Source: Paraburkholderia sp. Tr-20389 (lineage in GTDB: Bacteria > Pseudomonadota > Gammaproteobacteria > Burkholderiales > Burkholderiaceae). From it: a stretch of DNA of 64,000 nucleotides. Location: contig NZ_JAAGPD010000003.1 in assembly GCF_017104565.1 (NCBI RefSeq), positions 186,001 through 250,000 on the forward strand, read 5' to 3'. The position numbers and the translations under genes are program-made. The notes below the pieces were generated by a model. That model made no database searches and was not told the origin of the DNA. It saw only the letters and a list, made by a program, of their open reading frames with translations. The stretch's first letter is position 1; each line of letters begins with the position of its first letter. This document shows positions 36,556 to 45,486 of the stretch, in pieces.

Positions 36556-37857
36556 ATGAACTCCCGCTTCGCCAGTCTCACGCGCATTCATTCCTTCACG
36601 CCGCTTGCCAGCGCGACACTAATGCTGGGCATCGCGATGTCGTTCACCGCGCCCTATCTGTCGCTGTTCGGCGTGGAGCAGGCGGGCATGTCGCCGTTGC
36701 AACTCGGCCTGTTCATGACGCTGATCGCGGCGAGCGGCGTGGTCGCGAGCGCGTGGGCCGGCAAATGGTCCGACAAACACGGACATCATCGCGGACTGTT
36801 GCTTGCGGCGTTGATCGCGGCGGCGCTCGGCTTCCTGCTGCTTTGTTTCGTGCGCAACTATCCGGCGCTGCTCGCGATCGGCGTCGCGTTTCTCGGCGCG
36901 GGCGGCTCGGCGATGTCGCTGGTGTTTTCGTTCGGACGCGCGGCGCTGCCCGTGCACGACGAAGCCGAGCGCTCGTTCGCGCTGGCGACGCTGCGCACGG
37001 TGCTGTCGATGGCCTGGGTGTTCGGGCCGTCCGTCGGCGCACTGGTGCTCGCGGGCGCAGGCTTTTACGGGCTCTTTCTGTTCGCGGCCGCATGCTTCGC
37101 CGCGTGCGGCGTGATCGTGTGGCGCATGCGCGAGTCGCCCGCCGGCGATCCGCACAGCGCGCCGGCGCACTATGCAGGCGACCCCGCGTCGTCGCTCGAA
37201 GTGACGACCGTCACCGAACCCGCCGAACCTCCGCCGCCCACACCACCTCATGCGCCCGGCACGCAGCGGCAAATCTGGCGCTCGGTCGTCGCGCTGACGC
37301 TGGTCGGCCTCGCGGCAAACGCGACGATGATCGTGCTGCCGCTCTACGTCGTGCATGGACTCAAGGGCACGCGGCTCGACGTCTCGATCATGCTCGGCCT
37401 CGGCGCATTCCTTGAAATCCCGATGATGCTCGCGCTCGGCGCACGCGGCTCGACGCTCAACAAGCTGAACTGGCTCGCTGCGTGCGCGGCCGTGCATGTC
37501 GTGTATTTCGTGGCCGTCGCGGCGTCGGGCACCGTCAACGTGCTGATTCCGATGCAGGCCTTCAACGCGTTCGTCGTGGCCGTGACCTCGTGTCTCGGCA
37601 TGACGTACATGCAGGATCTGATGCCGCGTTCGCCGGGCGCGGCGACGGCGTTGTTCTTCAACGCGTCGCGTGTCGGCTCGATTTTGTCGGGCGTGCTGTC
37701 GGGCGTGCTGGTCGCGGGTCTCGGCTATCGCGGCACGTTTCTCGTCTGCGGATGCCTCGCGCTCGGCGCGCTGATCCTGTTCGCCGATCCGCCGTGGAAG
37801 CGCATCGCGCTGCGCGTGCGCGACCGGTGGGACGACTGGCGCCATCCTGCGCAATGA
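36556..37857 (+). CDS. MFS transporter, sugar-efflux (SetB-like)
   Basis: The 433-residue protein starts at MNSRFASLTR (ATG at 36556). It has about 12 membrane segments, split by a charged, Pro-rich loop near residues 195-230. The first half contains FTAPYLSLFGVEQAGMSPLQLGLFM and GKWSDKHGHHRG, the MFS signature loop, as in SetA/SetB sugar efflux pumps. It probably exports sugars or related compounds. It is monocistronic; the upstream gap 36327-36555 shows no gene I can support. Confidence 0.82.
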   Translation: MNSRFASLTRIHSFTPLASATLMLGIAMSFTAPYLSLFGVEQAGMSPLQLGLFMTLIAASGVVASAWAGKWSDKHGHHRGLLLAALIAAALGFLLLCFVRNYPALLAIGVAFLGAGGSAMSLVFSFGRAALPVHDEAERSFALATLRTVLSMAWVFGPSVGALVLAGAGFYGLFLFAAACFAACGVIVWRMRESPAGDPHSAPAHYAGDPASSLEVTTVTEPAEPPPPTPPHAPGTQRQIWRSVVALTLVGLAANATMIVLPLYVVHGLKGTRLDVSIMLGLGAFLEIPMMLALGARGSTLNKLNWLAACAAVHVVYFVAVAASGTVNVLIPMQAFNAFVVAVTSCLGMTYMQDLMPRSPGAATALFFNASRVGSILSGVLSGVLVAGLGYRGTFLVCGCLALGALILFADPPWKRIALRVRDRWDDWRHPAQ

Positions 37858-37947
37858 GCGTCACCCGCCTCCAGCCTTCTTCCTTTAGCAAGCCAGCGGG
37901 CGTGCTGCAATGCGGCGATCTGCCTGTGCACAAGCCGCTTCAACACC

Positions 37948-37967
37948 TCCCGTAAACCCTCACCTTT
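37948..37967 (-). repeat. Dispersed Rep iteron copy (perfect ends)
   Basis: TCCCG-TAAACC-CTCACCTTT matches the inverted origin iteron at all fixed positions. It lies in the 293-bp gap before the hpnR-like gene. Confidence 0.75.
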
Positions 37968-38020
37968 GCACGACGCGTCCGCCGGCGAGCACGTCCATCC
38001 GATGACAAGTAGAATCGGAT

Positions 38021-38062
38021 CGAGCCTCATCGCGGTGAGGTCCGGCAGGACGCACAGGCTCG
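38021..38062 (+). promoter_or_regulatory. Possible structured leader upstream of the radical SAM gene
   Basis: Three stems can form without unpaired bases between them: P1 CGAGC/GCTCG (38021-38025 with 38058-38062), P2 CTCA/TGAG (38026-38029 with 38036-38039) and P3 GTCC/GGAC (38040-38043 with 38048-38051). The result is a compact three-way junction about 90 bp upstream of the start codon. It matches no riboswitch I know and could be chance in GC-rich DNA. Confidence 0.3.
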
Positions 38063-38150
38063 GCAGTCGACCCGTACCAGGGATACCAGCACGAAAGCCC
38101 GGCACGCAGCGTCTCGTACGCAGCGCGCCCTTCGGACGCAAGGAGATCTC

Positions 38151-39692
38151 ATGAAGGTGCTCGCTGTTCACCCCAGTGGCCTGATGTACACGCGCGTGTA
38201 TCTGCGGCTCGAGCCGCTCGGACTCGAAACCGTCGCCTCCGTGATACGCGAAGCCGGCCACGATATCCGCCTGATCGACCTGCAGGTCGAATCCCATCGC
38301 GCTCTGCACAAACTCGTTCGCACGTGGCGGCCGGATGTGGTCTGCTTCTCCGGCAACTATCTCGCCAACATTCCTGAAATCATCGATCTGTCGAAGGCGA
38401 TCAAGGCGCAGTTGCCGGGCTGCTTCGTGTTCGTCGGCGGACATAGCGCGTCGTTCACCGCGCGCGACATGCTGACGCACGCGGACGGCGCGCTCGATTG
38501 CGTGTTGAAGGGCGAAGGCGAAGCGAAGGTCGTCGAGTTGCTCGCTGCCGTTGCGAGCAAAGAGAATCTGCTGCGCATTCCGGGCGTCGTCACGCGCGAA
38601 GGCGAAGGGCCGGCGCCCGGCTTCACCGAAAGCCTCGATCAGATTCGCCCCGCGCGCGATCTTCTGCGGCATCGGCGCAAATACTTCATCGGCGTGCTCG
38701 ATCCGTGCGCATCGATCGAATTTGCGCGCGGTTGCCCGTGGGACTGCACGTTCTGCAGCGCGTGGACCTTCTATGGACGCAGCTACCGTTCGCGCAGCCC
38801 CGAAGTCGTCGCCGAGGAACTCGCGTCGATTCGCGAGCCGGGCGTGTTCATCGTCGACGACGTCGCGTTCGTTCACGCGGATCACGGTATGGCGATCGGC
38901 CGCGAAGTGGAGCGGCGCGGCATCCACAAGAAGTATTACCTCGAGACACGCGGCGACGTCCTTCTGCGCAACAAGGAAGTGTTCGAGTACTGGCGCAGGC
39001 TCGGGCTGCAATACATGTTCATCGGCCTCGAAGCGATCGATGCCGAAGGGCTCAAGGCCTTTCGCAAGCGCGTCAATCTCGACAAGAACTTCGAGGCGCT
39101 CGCGTTTGCGCGCTCGCTCGGCATCACGGTCGCGGTCAATCTGATCGCCGATCCCGACTGGGATCACGAACGCTTCGAAACGATCCGTCAATGGTGCCTG
39201 GAAATTCCGGAGATCGTGAACATCAGCGTGAACACACCGTATCCGGGCACGGAGATCTGGTTGCGCGAAGCGCGGCAACTCACGAGCCTCGACTACCGGC
39301 TCTACGACATCCAGCATGCGGTGCTGCCGACCAGGCTACCGTTGCCCGAGTTTTACGGCGAACTGGTGCGCACGCAGCAGGTGCTCAATCGCAAGCATCT
39401 CGGCTGGGGCGCACTGTATCGCGCGGCGGGCGAAGCGGCTTCGCTGCTGATGCGCGGACAGACGAACTTCGTGCGCATGCTATGGCGCTTCAACTCGGTG
39501 TTCAATCCGAATCTGCAATTGAGCGATCACGCGCGCGAAGTGCGTTATGAAATGACGCCGCCGCCCGCGCAAGGGCCGGAGCAAAGCAACGTGAAGGTGC
39601 TGTACGTGCACGGTCCGACGGGGCGCAAAGGACGCAAGATCGACGACGCGACTGAAACGTTCGTCGACGAGAGCCGCATGGGCGCGGGCTGA
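38151..39692 (+). CDS. hpnR: B12-binding radical SAM protein, likely hopanoid C-3 methylase HpnR
   Basis: The 513-residue protein has an N-terminal cobalamin-binding Rossmann domain (residues 1-150; VLAVHPSGLMYTRVYLRLEPLGLETVA, VFVGGHSA) and a radical SAM domain with the 4Fe-4S motif CPWDCTFC near residue 200. The N-terminal sequence and length fit HpnR, which adds a methyl group at C-3 of hopanoids using SAM and cobalamin. An AAGGAG site precedes the ATG. No other hopanoid genes are nearby. Other B12 radical SAM methyltransferases remain possible. Confidence 0.75.
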   Translation: MKVLAVHPSGLMYTRVYLRLEPLGLETVASVIREAGHDIRLIDLQVESHRALHKLVRTWRPDVVCFSGNYLANIPEIIDLSKAIKAQLPGCFVFVGGHSASFTARDMLTHADGALDCVLKGEGEAKVVELLAAVASKENLLRIPGVVTREGEGPAPGFTESLDQIRPARDLLRHRRKYFIGVLDPCASIEFARGCPWDCTFCSAWTFYGRSYRSRSPEVVAEELASIREPGVFIVDDVAFVHADHGMAIGREVERRGIHKKYYLETRGDVLLRNKEVFEYWRRLGLQYMFIGLEAIDAEGLKAFRKRVNLDKNFEALAFARSLGITVAVNLIADPDWDHERFETIRQWCLEIPEIVNISVNTPYPGTEIWLREARQLTSLDYRLYDIQHAVLPTRLPLPEFYGELVRTQQVLNRKHLGWGALYRAAGEAASLLMRGQTNFVRMLWRFNSVFNPNLQLSDHAREVRYEMTPPPAQGPEQSNVKVLYVHGPTGRKGRKIDDATETFVDESRMGAG

Positions 39693-39702
39693 ACGCAGAC
39701 GC

Positions 39703-40443
39703 TCAGAACGGTTCCTTGAATGGCCGCAGATCGATTTCGTGCGTCCAGGCGGACGGATGCTGAAGATGAATCTGCCAGTACGCTTCGGCAATCGCGTCGA
39801 CGTTCAGCAGCCCGTTTTCGCCGCGCTCGGCGGCAGCATGCGGACGTGAGCTGTGCAGGCGCTCGCCGTCGATGCCGCCGTCGATCACCACATGCGCGAC
39901 ATGCAGACCGAGCGGCCCGAACTCGCGCGCCATGCTTTGCGCGACCATCCGCAGCCCTGCTTTCGCCGCGGCGAAATGCGCGAAACCAGGCCTGCCGCGC
40001 AGACTTGCCGATGCGCCCGTGAAGATCACCGTGCCGCGACCGAGCGGCGCGAGACGTCGCGCGGCCTCGCGTCCGACCAGAAATCCGCCGATCGGCCCGG
40101 AGCGCAAGAAGTCCTGCATCTGCGCTTCCGTCAGGTCGCGAAACGGAACGTGCCGGTTGTTGCCGACGTTGTAGACGACGAGCGAAGGCACATCGATATC
40201 GTCGGGCGGCGACATCGCCTTGTCGAACAGACGCATGATGTCGGCTTCCGACGTGCCGTCCATCGCAAACGACGCAGCCGAGCCGCCGCTCGATGCGATG
40301 CCGTTGGTCACCGTATCGAGCTTCGCCTGTGTGCGTCCCGCGACGTACACGTGATAGCCGTTCGCGGCGATCTTCCTGCACAGCGCCGCACCAAGACCGA
40401 GTTCGGCGCCGACGCCGATCACCATTGCGCTGTTACGCTTCAT
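39703..40443 (-). CDS. SDR-family protein with Phe in place of the catalytic Tyr
   Basis: The 246-residue protein has an SDR cofactor motif (VIGVGAELGLG) and the usual fold order (YNVGNN, TVIFTGASASLRG). The active-site motif reads F-A-A-A-K (within FAHFAAAKAGLR), so the Tyr of YxxxK is Phe; the codon on the minus strand is TTC. Proton transfer by the usual mechanism should be lost. It may use another residue or be a non-reducing relative. It is convergent with hpnR, with 10 bp between stops. Confidence 0.82.
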   Translation of the reverse strand: MKRNSAMVIGVGAELGLGAALCRKIAANGYHVYVAGRTQAKLDTVTNGIASSGGSAASFAMDGTSEADIMRLFDKAMSPPDDIDVPSLVVYNVGNNRHVPFRDLTEAQMQDFLRSGPIGGFLVGREAARRLAPLGRGTVIFTGASASLRGRPGFAHFAAAKAGLRMVAQSMAREFGPLGLHVAHVVIDGGIDGERLHSSRPHAAAERGENGLLNVDAIAEAYWQIHLQHPSAWTHEIDLRPFKEPF

Positions 40444-40592
40444 CGCCTGCCTCCGTTGTTTGTTCGCGCGGGCCGCGCGGGAATCGTCGCGTGATTATAG
40501 GCAGCGGTGTGGGGAAGTTGCCCGTGAACTGCACGCTCGTGTTTGTGCCTCCGATCACACCAGGAGCATGGTGAAGCGCGTCAACAGTTGCC

Positions 40593-40874
40593 TTACGGCT
40601 CGGGATTGTCGAGATCGGACTGCACGACCGTTTCGCCGTGCCGGTGCGCGGCTTCGCGTGCCTGGTCGCCGTCGGTGAACGGGCCGATGTCAGGTGCGCC
40701 CGTGAACGGAAACAGCAGGCGACCGTCCGTCTTGCGCACGACCTTTAGCTGTCCCATGTACGAACCTTCCGTCGTGCGGCGGTAAGTTGCGTAGATCTGA
40801 TAGTCGTTCTGCGACTCGGGTTTCGAGGCCACAGCATTGCGCACTTTCGGGAAAATCATCCGTGGCCTTGTCAT
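40593..40874 (-). CDS. Small conserved protein (DUF6723-like)
   Basis: The 93-residue protein starts at MTRPRMIFPKVRNAV (ATG at 40874, GGGAG upstream). The core NDYQIYATYRRTTEGSYMGQLKVVRKTDGRLLFPF...IGPF...AREAAHRHGE resembles a small Burkholderia family I recall as DUF6723. It is soluble, with no signal peptide. The function is unknown. Confidence 0.65.
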   Translation of the reverse strand: MTRPRMIFPKVRNAVASKPESQNDYQIYATYRRTTEGSYMGQLKVVRKTDGRLLFPFTGAPDIGPFTDGDQAREAAHRHGETVVQSDLDNPEP

Positions 40875-40985
40875 TTGCAACTCCCGTGCTGTGCATGCCG
40901 GATCCGGCGTTTTTTGCCGGCATGCCGATTGATATGGCGCATCCGCCCGCGCATGGCACACGAACGAGCGCGAGCGTTGCGAACG

Positions 40986-41291
40986 TCAAGGCGTCTCGCC
41001 CTGGCCCGCTTTGGGCAGCGTCGCGGGCTTGTTTCTGTCGTGCGTCCGCTGGATGCTGCGTGTGCGGCCCGTATCCGGAATGCCCGGATCCGACGTGGCC
41101 TTACCCGACATCCCGGATGCCGACGACTGGCTGGGCCGCGGTGTCTTGAGTTCGCCCGATGTCGCGCCCGGTACCGCCATCGACTTGTCGCTCTGCGTGG
41201 CGGGAAGCCAACCCGTTTGCGCGTAGCCGATGCCCGCCACGGCGGCAAAAATTGCCGCTGTCGCACTTCGAGCCATCGAAACGGTGTTCAC
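40986..41291 (-). CDS. Small exported hypothetical protein
   Basis: The start chosen is GTG at 41291, which has AGGAG six bases upstream; an ATG at 41276 is also in frame. The 101-residue product has a signal peptide ending GIGYAQ and a low-complexity mature part rich in Ser, Pro, Thr and Gly. It should be periplasmic or secreted. No family is recognised. It shares orientation with the DUF6723-like gene 111 bp downstream. Confidence 0.55.
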   Translation of the reverse strand: MNTVSMARSATAAIFAAVAGIGYAQTGWLPATQSDKSMAVPGATSGELKTPRPSQSSASGMSGKATSDPGIPDTGRTRSIQRTHDRNKPATLPKAGQGETP

Positions 41292-41540
41292 GTCATGCTC
41301 CTGGATGCAGCGTGCCAGGCAATGTTTCAGCAATCGACGTACCGCTTTTCGCCCAACGCTTCATGCATGCACGGAAACGCGAACGCAAAAAGGGGGCAGT
41401 CGTTTTGCTGACCGAAGGAAACGGCGGCGGGAACGGCGCATGCTCGACTCGTTTGCACGTCGCCGCGATTCGTCGCGGCGCCATTCGCGGGGCGGGGCCA
41501 GGCACCTGGCAAGCCGTCAAAAACGGGAAGGGAGAGCGAC

Positions 41541-41693
41541 ATGCCACTCAAGCGAGGCACATCGAAAGAAACCATCGGGCACAACATCAAGACCGAAAAG
41601 AAGGCGGGCAAATCGCAGAAGCAGTCCGTCGCGATTGCGTTGAACCAGGCGCGCAAGTCAGGCGCGAAGATTCCGAAGAAGCATCATCAGTAA
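41541..41693 (+). CDS. DUF6496-like small basic protein
   Basis: A 50-residue protein with GGGAG upstream. Residues MPLKRGTSKETIGHNIKTEK followed by a KSQKQSVAIALNQARKSGA block match the small DUF6496-type family found across proteobacteria. It is strongly basic (many Lys) and may bind nucleic acid; the function is not known to me. Confidence 0.75.
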   Translation: MPLKRGTSKETIGHNIKTEKKAGKSQKQSVAIALNQARKSGAKIPKKHHQ

Positions 41694-41774
41694 AGGCATC
41701 GATGCAATGCGGGCCGTATGCCGGCTTTCGGCAGCCATCGCGTAACGGCCCGCTTTTTCTCACCGCTCGACAGG

Positions 41775-42176
41775 CTAGTGCGTGCGCTCCTCGTCGTATT
41801 CGCGGCGCACGCCCTTTGGCAACCACGGCTCCTTGCGCGTGCACCACAGTTCATAGGCAGGCTCGAACAACCCCGTCCGATCGAAGGCACCGATCGGCAC
41901 GGCGATCTCGTCGCGGTCGGTGTACACCATGAACGCCACCGATCCGCACAGCGGACAGAAATGACGCCGGCCCTGCTCCGAGCTTCGCCATTCGCGCGTA
42001 TTGCCCGATAAGGTCACGGCGTCGCGATTGAAAATCACGTACGAGCCGAATGCCGACCCGCCCACCCGCCGGCACGTCATGCAGTGACACATTCCCACGC
42101 GCGTGGGCGCACCGCTCGCGCGAAAACGCACCGCGCCGCACGCGCATCCTCCTTCATAAGCCGTTTGCTGGTTCAT
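41775..42176 (-). CDS. GFA-family zinc protein (glutathione-dependent formaldehyde-activating type)
   Basis: The 133-residue protein starts at MNQQTAYEGGCACG (ATG at 42176, GGAG upstream). It has the complete GFA cysteine set: GGCACGAVRF, CHCMTCRR and FCPLCGS, which bind two zinc ions. The family includes glutathione-dependent formaldehyde-activating enzymes, but many members have other or unknown roles. It is monocistronic. Confidence 0.85.
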   Translation of the reverse strand: MNQQTAYEGGCACGAVRFRASGAPTRVGMCHCMTCRRVGGSAFGSYVIFNRDAVTLSGNTREWRSSEQGRRHFCPLCGSVAFMVYTDRDEIAVPIGAFDRTGLFEPAYELWCTRKEPWLPKGVRREYDEERTH

Positions 42177-42352
42177 TGCCTTCTCCATGAGACTGAGCCT
42201 GACCGACACGCAGGGAACATACCCATACTACTGTGCGCGAAATCCGACGTAATCATCCGGACACAACGCCTATACTTCTTCGATAATGCCCGGGCCGCCG
42301 TTTGCAGACGCGCCGGAACGCTGCATACCAATACCACCCTTCTTCGAACACC

Positions 42353-44104
42353 ATGAGCGACGCCATCGAAAGCGCCCGCCAGGCGGGCGTACTGCGCACG
42401 GACGACCTGAAGGACCGGCCGGCGCGCGCGCCCGATCACGCCGCCGAAGTACGCACGCTCGTCACCGTCGCAAGCGCGCAAACGGGCCGCCGCGACACCT
42501 TGTTGCAAGCCATCGCCGATGCCGCGCTCTCCGCCTGCGGCGCAGGCAGCGCGGGCATCAGCCTGCTCGAAACCACCAGCGAAGGCGACGCCGTGTTCCG
42601 CTGGCGCGCTGTCGCCGGTGCATGCGCGGGGTTCGAAGGCAGGACAACCGCATGGGCCGAATGTCCGTGCGGCATGACGCTCGAACTCGGCGCGCCGCAA
42701 CTTTTCGTGGCGCCGCATACGTTCTTCAAGAGTTTGAGCGATGCCGGCGCCGTGATGACGGAAGGCATCGTCACGCCCATTCCGATTCGCGGCCACGAGT
42801 CGAAACAACTGGGCGCGATCTGGGTCGCGTCGCACGACGAGCATCGCTTCGATCGCGAAGACGTGCGTCTGCTCGGTAATCTCGCCGTGCTCGCGGGCGC
42901 CGCGCTGACACTGCTCGACGCGCAGCAGGCTGCCGAGGCAGAAGCCGCCGCCGCCCAACAGGCACGGAGGGCGCTGGAAGACGCGGCGCACCGGCGCGAC
43001 GAATTCATCGCGATGCTCGGGCATGAACTGCGCAATCCGATGGCGCCCATCGACAGTTCGATCGCCGCGCTCAAGCTGCTTTGCGCGGGCGAAGACCAGG
43101 CCACCGACGTGCTCGCCATCGCGCAGCGGCAGATGCGCCAACTGCGCACACTCGTCGATGATCTGCTCGACGCCGCACGGCTGCGCCACGGCAAGCTCGC
43201 TATCAAATACAGCCGCACGTCGCTGAACGAAATCATCTATGACGCGATTACCGCGCTCAAGCATCACATCGACGCCCGCAAGCATCGGCTCGAAATCGAC
43301 GGGCTCGAACAGCCCGTCTATGTGCGTGCCGATCATGTGCGCCTGAGCCAGGTGGTCGGCAATCTGCTGTCGAACGCGGCGAAGTACACGCCCGTCGGCG
43401 GCACGCTGCGACTGCGCGTACAGATCGAACCCGGCGGCATGGTGTCGATCGCCATCGAGGACAACGGCGTCGGCATGAGCCGCGAAGCGCTCGACCACGT
43501 GTTCGAGCTGTTCGCACAGTCGCAGGCCAACATGCATCGCTCGGAGGGCGGACTCGGCATCGGGCTCGCGGTCGCGAAGCGGCTCATCGAACTGCACGAC
43601 GGCACGATCACGCTCGATAGCCAGGGCGTCGGTCACGGCACGTGCGTCACGCTGCAACTCCCCATACTCGATCTCGAGCCGCAAGTCGCCCACGACTCGA
43701 CGACGCCGTTGAAGGCCGCGCCGAGCCGCATCATGCTCGTCGACGACAACGTCGACGCGCTGGATGCGCTGCATCTGCTGCTCGAACTGGAGGGGCATCA
43801 AGTGATCGTCGCGCGAAACGGCCGCGATGCCGTGAAGCTCGCGGCGAAGGAACTGCCGGAAGTCGGCATCATCGATATCGGCATGCCGGAGATGGACGGC
43901 TTCGAAGTGGCGCGCACGATCCGCTCGAACAAGGCGCTCGCGCACATGTTCCTGATCGCGCTGACGGGCTACTCATCGGAATCCGACAAGTCGCGCGCGC
44001 TCGCGGCCGGCTTCGACTATCACCTGACGAAACCCGTTTCGATGGAGCGGCTCGCCGACGTGCTGTCGCATCGCGACGGCCGCAACATCGCCGGTCTCGT
44101 CTGA
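42353..44104 (+). CDS. Hybrid sensor histidine kinase (GAF-HisKA-HATPase-REC)
   Basis: The 583-residue soluble protein starts at MSDAIESARQ (ATG at 42353). It has an N-terminal GAF domain (about 40-185), a coiled coil, then HisKA with His224 in LGHELRNPM, HATPase_c with N-box LLSNAAKYTP, EDNGVGM and GGLGIGLAV, and a C-terminal receiver (about 460-575) with VDDN, IIDIGMPEMDG and TKP. No membrane segment is seen, so the GAF domain likely senses a cytoplasmic ligand. No partner regulator gene is adjacent. Confidence 0.9.
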   Translation: MSDAIESARQAGVLRTDDLKDRPARAPDHAAEVRTLVTVASAQTGRRDTLLQAIADAALSACGAGSAGISLLETTSEGDAVFRWRAVAGACAGFEGRTTAWAECPCGMTLELGAPQLFVAPHTFFKSLSDAGAVMTEGIVTPIPIRGHESKQLGAIWVASHDEHRFDREDVRLLGNLAVLAGAALTLLDAQQAAEAEAAAAQQARRALEDAAHRRDEFIAMLGHELRNPMAPIDSSIAALKLLCAGEDQATDVLAIAQRQMRQLRTLVDDLLDAARLRHGKLAIKYSRTSLNEIIYDAITALKHHIDARKHRLEIDGLEQPVYVRADHVRLSQVVGNLLSNAAKYTPVGGTLRLRVQIEPGGMVSIAIEDNGVGMSREALDHVFELFAQSQANMHRSEGGLGIGLAVAKRLIELHDGTITLDSQGVGHGTCVTLQLPILDLEPQVAHDSTTPLKAAPSRIMLVDDNVDALDALHLLLELEGHQVIVARNGRDAVKLAAKELPEVGIIDIGMPEMDGFEVARTIRSNKALAHMFLIALTGYSSESDKSRALAAGFDYHLTKPVSMERLADVLSHRDGRNIAGLV

Positions 44105-44165
44105 CGTAAGCAAGCTCGCGGTAAAGGTGAGTTGCGCGATGCGCGGCCGCGTCACTTTTCCTGGG

Positions 44166-44310
44166 TCCCGCAAAGCCTCACCATTGATCGCATCGTGCAC
44201 CTCGCGGCACTTTTGATGCTGCCCACGAAGCCTTATCCAGCAAGGGTTTGCGGCTGCTTGCGGTGCGCTGCTCCGACGCGTTTCGCTCACTCCCGCAGGT
44301 TCTCACCTTT
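44166..44310 (-). repeat. Two dispersed Rep iteron copies
   Basis: TCCCG-CAAAGC-CTCACCATT (44166-44185) and TCCCG-CAGGTT-CTCACCTTT (44291-44310) match the inverted origin iteron. A half copy in the other orientation (AAAGGTGAG) is at 44123-44131. They are the main content of the 381-bp gap 44105-44485. Confidence 0.65.
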
Positions 44311-44485
44311 AGGCCATGTGACCGGCTTCCATTGGCATACCCAGGTATACGGAAAGTGTGCGAGCGAAGCGAAAGCAGCCATGCATTTCTGTTTGGACGT
44401 CGTGCTAAATCGTTGATTTACCAGGCTTCTGCGTTCACCGATGATGTCTTCCGTCAACCGCATTCCTCTTCTGCCGGAGTTCATC

Positions 44486-45472
44486 ATGTCCATGCAAGCC
44501 CTCGTTCTCAGCCAGTACAAAGGTCCGCTCGTACCGACCACGCTGCCCATTCCCGAACCCGCGCGCGGCGAAGTGCTCGTGCGGATCAAGGCGAGCGGCC
44601 TCAATCCGCTCGACACGAAGATTCGCGCAGGGAGCGCCGCGCATGCGCGTCATCCGTTGCCGCTCGTGCTCGGCATCGATCTCGCCGGCGAAGTCGTCGC
44701 GCTCGGCGCCGATGTGACGCGCTTCAAGGTGGGCGACGAGGTGTACGGGATGACGGGTGGCGTCGGCGGGATCCAGGGTTCGCTCGCGCAATACGCAGCC
44801 GTCGACGCGCAACTGCTCGCGCACAAGCCTTCCAATCTCACGATGCGCGAAGCCGCCGCGCTGCCGCTCGCGTTCATCACGTCGTATGCGGGCATCGTTG
44901 ACCGTGCGCGTCTGCAGGCCGGGCAAACCGTGCTCGTGCAAGGCGGTGCGGGCGGCGTCGGGCATGTGTCGGTGCAGCTTGCACGCGCGCTCGGCGCGCA
45001 GGTGTTCGCGACGGCGAGTGCGCGCGATCAGGATCTCGTCGCGCGCTTCGGCGCGACGCCGATCGACTACGCGACGCACACCGTCGAACAGTACGTCAGC
45101 GAACTGACGGCGGGCGAAGGTTTCGATCTCGTCGTCGATACGGCCGGCGGGGCGACGCTCGACGCGTCGTTCGCAGCCGTCAAGCATTTCGGGCATGTGG
45201 TGAGCGCGCTGGGCTGGGGTACACATGCGCTCGCGCCGCTGTCGTTTCGCGAGGCCACGTATTCAGGTGTGTTCACGCTGCATCCGCTACTCACCGGCAA
45301 GCATCGTGCGCATCATGGCGAGATGCTGGCCGAAGCGACGCGCCTCGTCGAACAGGGCAAGCTCGCGCCGCATCTCGATCCGCGCCGCTTCGATCTCGCC
45401 TCCGCCGAACGTGCGTACGATGCGATCACGGAGCGCACCGCGCGCGGCAAGATCGTCGTCGACATCGATTGA
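44486..45472 (+). CDS. Quinone oxidoreductase-type MDR dehydrogenase (zinc-independent)
   Basis: The 328-residue protein starts at MSMQALVLSQYKGP (GGAG upstream). It is a medium-chain reductase: GroES-like N-terminus with SGLNPLDTKIR and GIDLAGEVVALG, then the cofactor motif VQGGAGGVGHVSVQLARALGA. It lacks the zinc-ligand cysteines of alcohol dehydrogenases, so it fits the NADPH:quinone reductase group. It is convergent with a LysR gene 14 bp away. Confidence 0.85.
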   Translation: MSMQALVLSQYKGPLVPTTLPIPEPARGEVLVRIKASGLNPLDTKIRAGSAAHARHPLPLVLGIDLAGEVVALGADVTRFKVGDEVYGMTGGVGGIQGSLAQYAAVDAQLLAHKPSNLTMREAAALPLAFITSYAGIVDRARLQAGQTVLVQGGAGGVGHVSVQLARALGAQVFATASARDQDLVARFGATPIDYATHTVEQYVSELTAGEGFDLVVDTAGGATLDASFAAVKHFGHVVSALGWGTHALAPLSFREATYSGVFTLHPLLTGKHRAHHGEMLAEATRLVEQGKLAPHLDPRRFDLASAERAYDAITERTARGKIVVDID

Positions 45473-45486
45473 GGTCGTGGTGCCGC

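Noticed and set aside
36370-36591. A 73-codon minus-strand frame before the MFS gene
   Set aside because: It covers the MFS start region, lacks a ribosome site and matches no known pattern.
38021-38068. SAH riboswitch upstream of the HpnR-like gene
   Set aside because: AGGCTCGG matches the 3' part of that riboswitch, but the 5' GAGGAGCG-type core is absent.
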